DNA of 64,000 nucleotides. It comes from Isoetes taiwanensis (taxonomy: Eukaryota > Streptophyta > Lycopodiopsida > Isoetales > Isoetaceae). This document shows positions 58,031 through 64,000 of this stretch, one piece after another. A model generated the notes under the pieces. The model was given only the letters and a program-made list of their open reading frames with translations, did not search any database and was not told the origin of the DNA. Positions within the stretch are counted from its first letter, which is position 1; every line of letters begins with the position of its first letter. Location of the stretch: the NCBI GenBank assembly GCA_021234155.1, contig JAJEKV010000169.1, positions 357,344 through 421,343 of the forward strand, given 5' to 3'. A program made the translations under genes and the position numbers.

Positions 58031-58979
58031 AAGGAAGGCATTTTGTGGCGAGACGAGGCGCACGCTGACATATTACCTCGAACTGCGCCCTCTTTGGGCC
58101 GAACAGGTGGGAAAGGCATTTGGTGGCGGCCCCAACACGCTGGCATATTACCTCGCACTTTCGCTAGCATCTCCGGCCTATAGAAGGATTACTTTGGGTG
58201 AATCCTTCTACGAACAAAGGGTTATTTATGGGCGCATGGCCCTTCTACCCTCACTTTTCTTTCGGGGAAGCATTGCGGTGAGAAGAAGGCGTGCTAGAGC
58301 AGTGCACTCTTTTCTCTCTCATCTCCTTTTGCATTTTCAATAATGACCATACGCTTGTCAATAGTGAGCATGTATTCACATTTTGTCTTGCAGGTTCATT
58401 GAAGCGGTTTGCGGATCGTTCGATGCGATATCACGGTCTCAAGGCGATCACCGTCTTTGCTGCCGATCGTCAGCGTACCGCCCCGATCAATCGGCGCGTC
58501 GACCGGCGATATTACCAAAAACAAGGACGCCCTAGGGGGCAACTTTCAATGGTGCGCACACTTAGCAATGCGCGCACTTTTAGACCTTTAACCCATTAAA
58601 GGCAGACCAAGGGTCATGGAAACCCTAAACCTAACCGATAGCCTACATAAGGCACCCAACCGTAACTTTCAAATTTCCCCCACAGACCTTCCGTGCTCCA
58701 ATTCGCGCGCCTAAGGAGTCAATTCCAACTCCCACGATCTGCCCGTGCGCTCCAGCTTGTCAGATCACTCTTCCGACCGCATCCCGAAGCAGAACAGAGA
58801 CATGGACGCCTTCGGATCAAGAGGAGTGAACCAAGGATCAGGTATTTGGTCGATTGAATAGCCTAAACCTTATTCCAGCCTTCGAACCAGTAGGTTTAGC
58901 CTATTAAATCACCCTTAGTAGCCAAGCTGATCCTGAGATTGACTCTAACTAAAGAACCTAACTCTATGAGATAGATTAG

Positions 58980-59640
58980 TTCTTATTACTTATGTTGATA
59001 TGATAGACGGATGTGATACATGGGACTCATTGTATTGGGAAGGGGGTAGAGACTTAAAAGCTTAGTAGATGATGCCCCTAGCTAGTCCCTCTTAGTGCAT
59101 TACTAGATTTAGGCCTGTGTCACGAGGAGCCCACCCTGTTGTGGGTGAAGGGGCCAGGCGGCTTAGAATGAGGTTAGGTGTTGACCCTTGACCGATCCCT
59201 GGGTGTGTAAAGGCCTACCGGGATCGGAGTGACTAGGTCTAATGGCTTGCCACCGAGTGTGGGTAAGGCATGGGCTCGATGCCGTGGGGTGGAGTTCACC
59301 TTCCGGTGGAGTTCACGTCCGAATAAGGGCGGTGGCTCTCTAGTCAACTTGGGTCAGCATGTAGATCTCTGGAGGGAGTGATCCCTACCTGCCCCATCGG
59401 GAGTGGGGAGATGCAACCCAGGAATATTAGCCCCTTTGGCTATGCACCCGGCGGGCTACAGTCAGGTCCCAACACTTTTCAACCTACTCTGCAAAGTGTG
59501 CATAGGAGGGGCGGATGGAGTGGACAACCCTAAGCCATGTTCTTATGCCAGCCCAATCCATTGTCATGATTCTGTCTGCACTGAACTCTGGAGACCCAAG
59601 CTTGTCAGTCACCCCCTGGAGTCTGAGCCAGCTCCCACCT
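58980..59640 (+). repeat. Divergent fragment of the Gypsy-like LTR
   Basis: It shares ordered blocks with the LTR at 12354-18576: AAGGGGGTAGAGAC, GAGCCCACC, GGGGAGATG(T/C)AACCC, CTGCAAAGTGTGCA(C/T)AGGAGGGG and GAGTCTGAGCC. It is clearly more diverged than the 3' LTR. It breaks off at about 59640, before the LTR end. Confidence 0.75.
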
Positions 59641-59664
59641 TGCATAGGCTACTTTGTTCCTAGG

Positions 59665-60684
59665 CAATCCCTTCAAGCAGCCTTAAGCGATGTTCCAAAC
59701 ATTGCCAAGTATCTCACAAACAAGGCCCAGCGCATGCCCGAGCCAATGGTCCTGACTGTCAACAGGACCAAGTACTTCTCTTTCAACGCTGCCTTAGCAA
59801 TTTTTCTTATCCACCGTGCCGAGAACCCCATGGGAGAAACCTCTATTCCCCCCATGGACGTGGACCCATTAGCCACAGCAGCAGCACAACAGCTCCTTTC
59901 GCAGTACGAATAGGAGCAAGAAGGAAAAGAAGAAGACGAGGAGTCAGAGGAAGAGGAAGAGGATGAGGACTATATCGAACTTGACCCAGCGGAAGAGCAG
60001 CGGCTAGCAGAACAAGAGTTGCAAGAATTCGAAAGAAGCCGGCAAACTCTCAGGATCGCGCCACCCATTGGGCTAGGTATCACAAGCCTAGCCCCTATCA
60101 TCGTCGAGGGCAAAGAGTATTTGCTCCTAAGCGACATCCAGAACCTCCCGGAGTGCAGGGAAAGGGAGTATTGACCTGACGAGTTGCTGCACCAACTCCG
60201 GAGAACAGACCTGGAAGACTTCATCGTCCGAGGAACCTCCGACTTCCCACTCCAAGTAAGGGAAGCCGACACTTACACGGGAGAGTCGACCTCCGATATT
60301 CAAACCTATAGCAACATCAGGCAGATCATGGAGGCGCGGGAACTACCGACGGAGGAAGAGTTCCTTGCTCTACAGGAACAGATGGGGATCCGCCACAAGA
60401 CCTCGAACATCTTAACGGCAAGTTCTTCGACAACACCTCCCCAGGAGCGAAGAGGCAAGTTCGACCTAAGGAGAGCTTCAGCAACAGTCAGAGACTACAG
60501 GGAGCTCACCACGGTGGAGGTCGATGACTATGCCAGCAGACACAGAGTTGGAGGCCGAGGAGGCGAGGACCCGTCACACAACGACAGAACCATCATTCAT
60601 TTAAATTGGATTTATGCCAGGATTTTGGACCTTTTTGGCATTGCTACTTTTTCCCGTGTTAGTAAACTCACATCGAAAATGTGA
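59665..60684 (+). pseudogene. Acidic ORF with two in-frame stops, unknown
   Basis: One forward frame is open for about 340 codons apart from TAG at 59911-59913 and TGA at 60173-60175. A possible start is ATG 59734 (MPEPMVLTVNRTKYFSFN). Past the first stop is a strongly acidic stretch (EEDEESEEEEEDEDYIELD). Next come APPIGLGITSLAPIIVEGKEY, a charged middle (LHQLRRTDLEDFIVRG; QIMEARELPTEEEF) and a Ser/Arg-rich part. The last ~35 codons after SHNDRTIIH differ in composition and may be unrelated sequence. It joins directly to the LTR fragment, so it may be a retroelement accessory ORF or a captured host gene. No domain recognised. Confidence 0.5.
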
Positions 60685-61525
60685 TTTTTTTTATAATAGC
60701 ACAACATGATTATATAAAAAATAGAAAATGTTTTACTTATGTATCTCTTCAGACCTCATGCCAATTACTTCTCAAATGACACTCCTAGAGATACCATAGC
60801 TTTCTTCCTCACATCCAATTCTAATACCCTCATTCAAGTTCAGAGCTCATATGGCGAGAATGTGCTTATTTATAGGCCCCAAATTTAGAGCTCATATGCT
60901 GTATAAAGACTTGACCCTGACTGAGAATCCTAATTTACTCATATTGCGCTTTCTTTTGTGGTCCAAAATAAAACTCCTAGCATACATATAATAGCGCATA
61001 TTATTTCCACATCAAAGCTACAGGTATCACAAAACAAGTATTAGTTTTCTAAAATTGACATAAAAAATGAGACTCATAATACAAAAATTGGTTGAGAAGA
61101 GTGAACTACACAAAAGAATACTCTAAGCTAGTGCAATACTAAGATGTAATATGAACTCGAAGCCACATGCCACTCCAAAACAAAAGTTCCATCTATTTCG
61201 AATAGGGTCTAAATGCAAAAGAGACAAAACAACTAAAAAAATGAACATTTTGGGCATATGCCATGAATGGTTTGAAAGTGTGTGCTTCGTGCTCTAAAAA
61301 TGAGGACCCAAAAAGACCAAGAAAATATCAATTTATCTCAATAATAACTTTTTTTCTTATGTATCAAATTTAGCCTACAATAGCCCAAAACAACTACAAA
61401 TATGCACGCTTGGCGTGAAAAAGGTATACTTGTTTAAGATTTTTTTTTTTAACATGAAGCTCCTATATTCCATTTTCTATACCTACTTTTTTAGATTGGT
61501 GTTTCAAAGCTGCACACAGAAAAAT
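60685..61525. other. No recognisable gene
   Basis: AT-rich, with no motif. Confidence 0.5.
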
Positions 61526-61613
61526 GAGAGCACGAATTTTTTACCTCGCTCTGATTCACGGATTCACATGAGATCACGGATTTTTTACCTCGATCTGATT
61601 CACGGATTCACGC
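61526..61613. repeat. 44 bp tandem duplication
   Basis: Two units containing CTGATTCACGGATTCAC at 61526-61569 and 61570-61613. Confidence 0.9.
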
Positions 61614-61739
61614 AGCGACATTCTGATTGATGCATTGCCTCACAAAGGCGTTTTCAAATTCTTTTCTTTGTGCTTCCCATTGCAGCTTCTTGGTTGATCC
61701 CGGTTGATCTGTGGCTTCCTCTTTATCTGCAGATATGCT

Positions 61740-62010
61740 TCTCATATATAGTGCCCTTCCGATTCGTATGCTCCTCAGTTTCATATGCTTCAGATATGCT
61801 CCTCTGATTCATAGTGCCCCTTCGATTCATATCCTCCTCTGTTTCATATGCAGATAATGCTCCTTCGATTCATAATGCCTGCTCCTCTCCTTCGATTCAC
61901 TCCTCCGATTCATAATGCCTGCTCCTCTCCTTCGATTATCCTTCGATTCACTCCTCCGATTCATAATGCCTGCTCCTCCGATTCATATGCTACAGACTCC
62001 GATTCATATG
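61740..62010. repeat. Irregular CGATTCATA / CTCCTC repeat
   Basis: Words such as CGATTCATAATGCCTGCTCC and CCGATTCATATGCT recur many times with uneven spacing. The open frames over it are repeat artefacts. Confidence 0.85.
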
Positions 62011-64000
62011 CTACAGATACGCTCCCCCCAACTCACAGTTCAAAAGTGCGGCAAATTCAAAATTCAAATTCCATGCCCATTTTGTGTTTCTTTTTTGTGC
62101 TTTCTCTAGCAGTTTCTTGGTCAATCCATGGCCTCTCCTTTAATCCTATCATGCTGCAGATGTGCTCATTGGATCCGTCATGTGAAAATGAAGCAAAATA
62201 TAGGAGGTTGAGAAAATACCTTCGAATGAACATGGTATGGATCGATTGCTTTTCTTGGCCTCCAAAAACACAACAAGAAAACAAAGTGTGGGGCAGAGGG
62301 CGATTGCTTTTCTTTGCCTCCGAAAAAACCACGAAGAAGAAATCAATCCTTTACCTCTCATTCCATTGATTTGAGGAGCAGAAGTCTTGAGATACAGAAG
62401 TCCGTCAGGAATCTGAGGTTGAACACTAAGAGCAAGAAGAAAAGAAGATTGCGCCACATGATAAAGAGGTTGAGCTGCAGAAAATGAGTGATGGCTCACG
62501 AGGCGGCGGCCCGAGGCGGAAAGATCTGCGCCCGAATCTGAGGTTGACATCCAGAAAAAATGGGGCAATGAGGGACGATTGATATATTACCCTGAGGGCG
62601 GATCGATGCAGCGGATCTCTCCACAGGAATGCTTCAATCTGGTCCAGCAAGTAGTTTCTTCAATGCACATATTGAAAGTAAGTACTTCTTGGACGTATCC
62701 TTAAGGCCTGATCTGTATTCTAATGCATCTAAATTTTCATTGCTGATCTCCTCCCCTATAAATGATAAGAAGCTAGATTCAGCAAATAGTGACAATTCTT
62801 CACTGGGTACAGACCATCATGCTTGCAGGCATCTTGATTGCACTCCAGGGTAGCATTTTCTTTTTTAAAACACGCCAAGCGTGATTTGCTCCTTGCCTTT
62901 GTGATATTTTAGCTTAAAAAAGCCTTGGCTATTTAGCCCTCATCTATTTTTCGTATACTCCCCCAGCCTTGCATTAGATATGGATTGTAGTGGAAGAAAT
63001 CGGCAGCAAGCATCACCGTTCTCTGTGTTTCTTAGTTAGAAGTTACAGTGCAGTTCTGTGTTTCTTAGTTACAGTGCAGTTCGGCAACAATTCTGGCAAG
63101 TCTACAGTGCATATCAGCAACAATTTAACAATTCGGCATTTCTGGTCTGCAGTTCACTCTTCCCTGTTCAAAAGATGGTCTTCCCACTGTACCTTCGACA
63201 CCTGGGTATTTTGAATCCACCCGGTTTTCAGCAACGTGGTGAAACCACGGCAACCACCGGTCGCGGTCGGCAACCGCGAACCACAGTCCGCGTTTAATTC
63301 AGCATACACTATGGCTCCCTTACCTTCTGTTTACACAACCATCATAATTTTATCCATCCGGCCACAACGAAATCTGTAGTCAGCTGCTTATTAGATGAAC
63401 CAGGGAAAATCGTCTCTTTTACAATATAGGGCACTTGTTCACTTGGCTAGCTAGGGCTGACATTACCTTTGGCATGCTTTTTAGGTTTCAATTGGAGGGT
63501 TCTTCAATACTTCAGACTGAAGGGGTGTTATGAATATGGGCAGAGGTTTGATCTTCATCTATATGCTGATGCAGACATGCTAGCAATGGTTTCGGTGGGT
63601 ATTACACCTAAAATCCATAAGGCTGTTTTTGTAGCCTCCTTAATCTTTGCCCCTCCTCACTTTGTTTACTAGTTAAATGTCTCTCATATTTCTTATTATT
63701 TATTATTATTGTCTATTAATTTGTCTAATATTGTCTACGTTGCCTATTAGGACGGCACCAATTGAAGATTCATCTTGGTAGAAATCTCCGCATAATGCTT
63801 GCAACTTGCATATTGATTAAAGCTTTTTTGCAATTCAAAGTAAGTAGAATAGGTAATTCTTTGGTGCATTGCAATTTGACATTAAATCACGCTTGGCGTG
63901 TTTTGCTATGGCTTATATACCAATGTTTCTCCATATTCTTTACATTTATAAGCTCAAAAGAGCCAATTATGAGTGGGTTGACTGCTGATATAACATTAGC
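62011..64000. other. No clear gene; one 58 bp tandem duplication
   Basis: CGATTGCTTTTCTT(G/T)GCCTCC occurs at 62243 and 62301. The rest has short frames only. Nothing else can be supported. Confidence 0.5.

Noticed and set aside
61848-62369. 173-codon frame and antisense 139-codon frame
   Set aside because: The forward frame starts in the CGATTCATA repeat and neither has a domain or splice support.

Overview
This window looks like nuclear DNA of a land plant with a large, repeat-rich genome. The signs are a nearly intact Ty1/copia element and a Gypsy-type element, both with an initiator-methionine tRNA primer site, plant-style LINEs of two unlike clades, several MITE classes, and GT/AG-bounded exon-like stretches. 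There is no bacterial gene organisation. The species cannot be fixed from the sequence; a spore-bearing plant or gymnosperm would fit the element mix, but that is a weak inference. Most of the 64 kb is transposable elements nested inside each other, and I see few candidate host or unclassified coding stretches.

Layout. 1-4767: a unit bounded by two ~580 bp direct repeats, holding exon-like stretches, one with an AT-hook. 4774-5232: a foldback element with ~140 bp inverted repeats. 5395-11000: a copia element on the minus strand with 657/656 bp LTRs, a 5 bp target duplication, PBS, PPT and all domains in order, broken by a few stops and frameshifts. 12354-37554: a degenerate Gypsy-like element on the plus strand. 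Its 5' LTR carries three insertions (a hAT-like MITE, a Harbinger-like MITE and a non-autonomous LTR element with apparently identical LTRs). Its 3' LTR carries a small inverted-repeat insertion. Its interior carries a truncated LINE (LINE-C), a GC-rich LINE (LINE-B1, itself carrying a MITE), two blocks of tandem repeats, and a 47 bp micro-insertion of a LINE-C tail. Removing the three inserts from the 5' LTR leaves ~1545 bp, against ~1532 bp for the 3' LTR without its insert.

37880-52051: two exon-like pieces of an unrecognised gene, separated by a full-length minus-strand LINE (LINE-A, 38240-51674) with an 11 bp target duplication that contains the splice donor. LINE-A is split inside ORF1 by a second GC-rich LINE (LINE-B2, 43817-49478); its 8 bp duplication restores the ORF1 frame when the insert is removed in the mind.

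52083-64000: a poly(A)-tailed relative of the foldback element; a tail-to-tail pair of copies of a gene encoding a candidate HUH (Rep-type) endonuclease, the most interesting item here; a cluster of GTTCGCC...GGCGAAC palindromes; a divergent fragment of the Gypsy-type LTR fused to an acidic ORF with two stops; and AT-rich sequence with short tandem duplications.

The nesting gives a relative order: Gypsy-like element first, then the MITEs, LINE-C and LINE-B1, with the identical-LTR element as the clearest recent arrival. LINE-A is also fairly young (few lesions) and LINE-B2 is younger than LINE-A. All calls are from reading the sequence; no database search was run.
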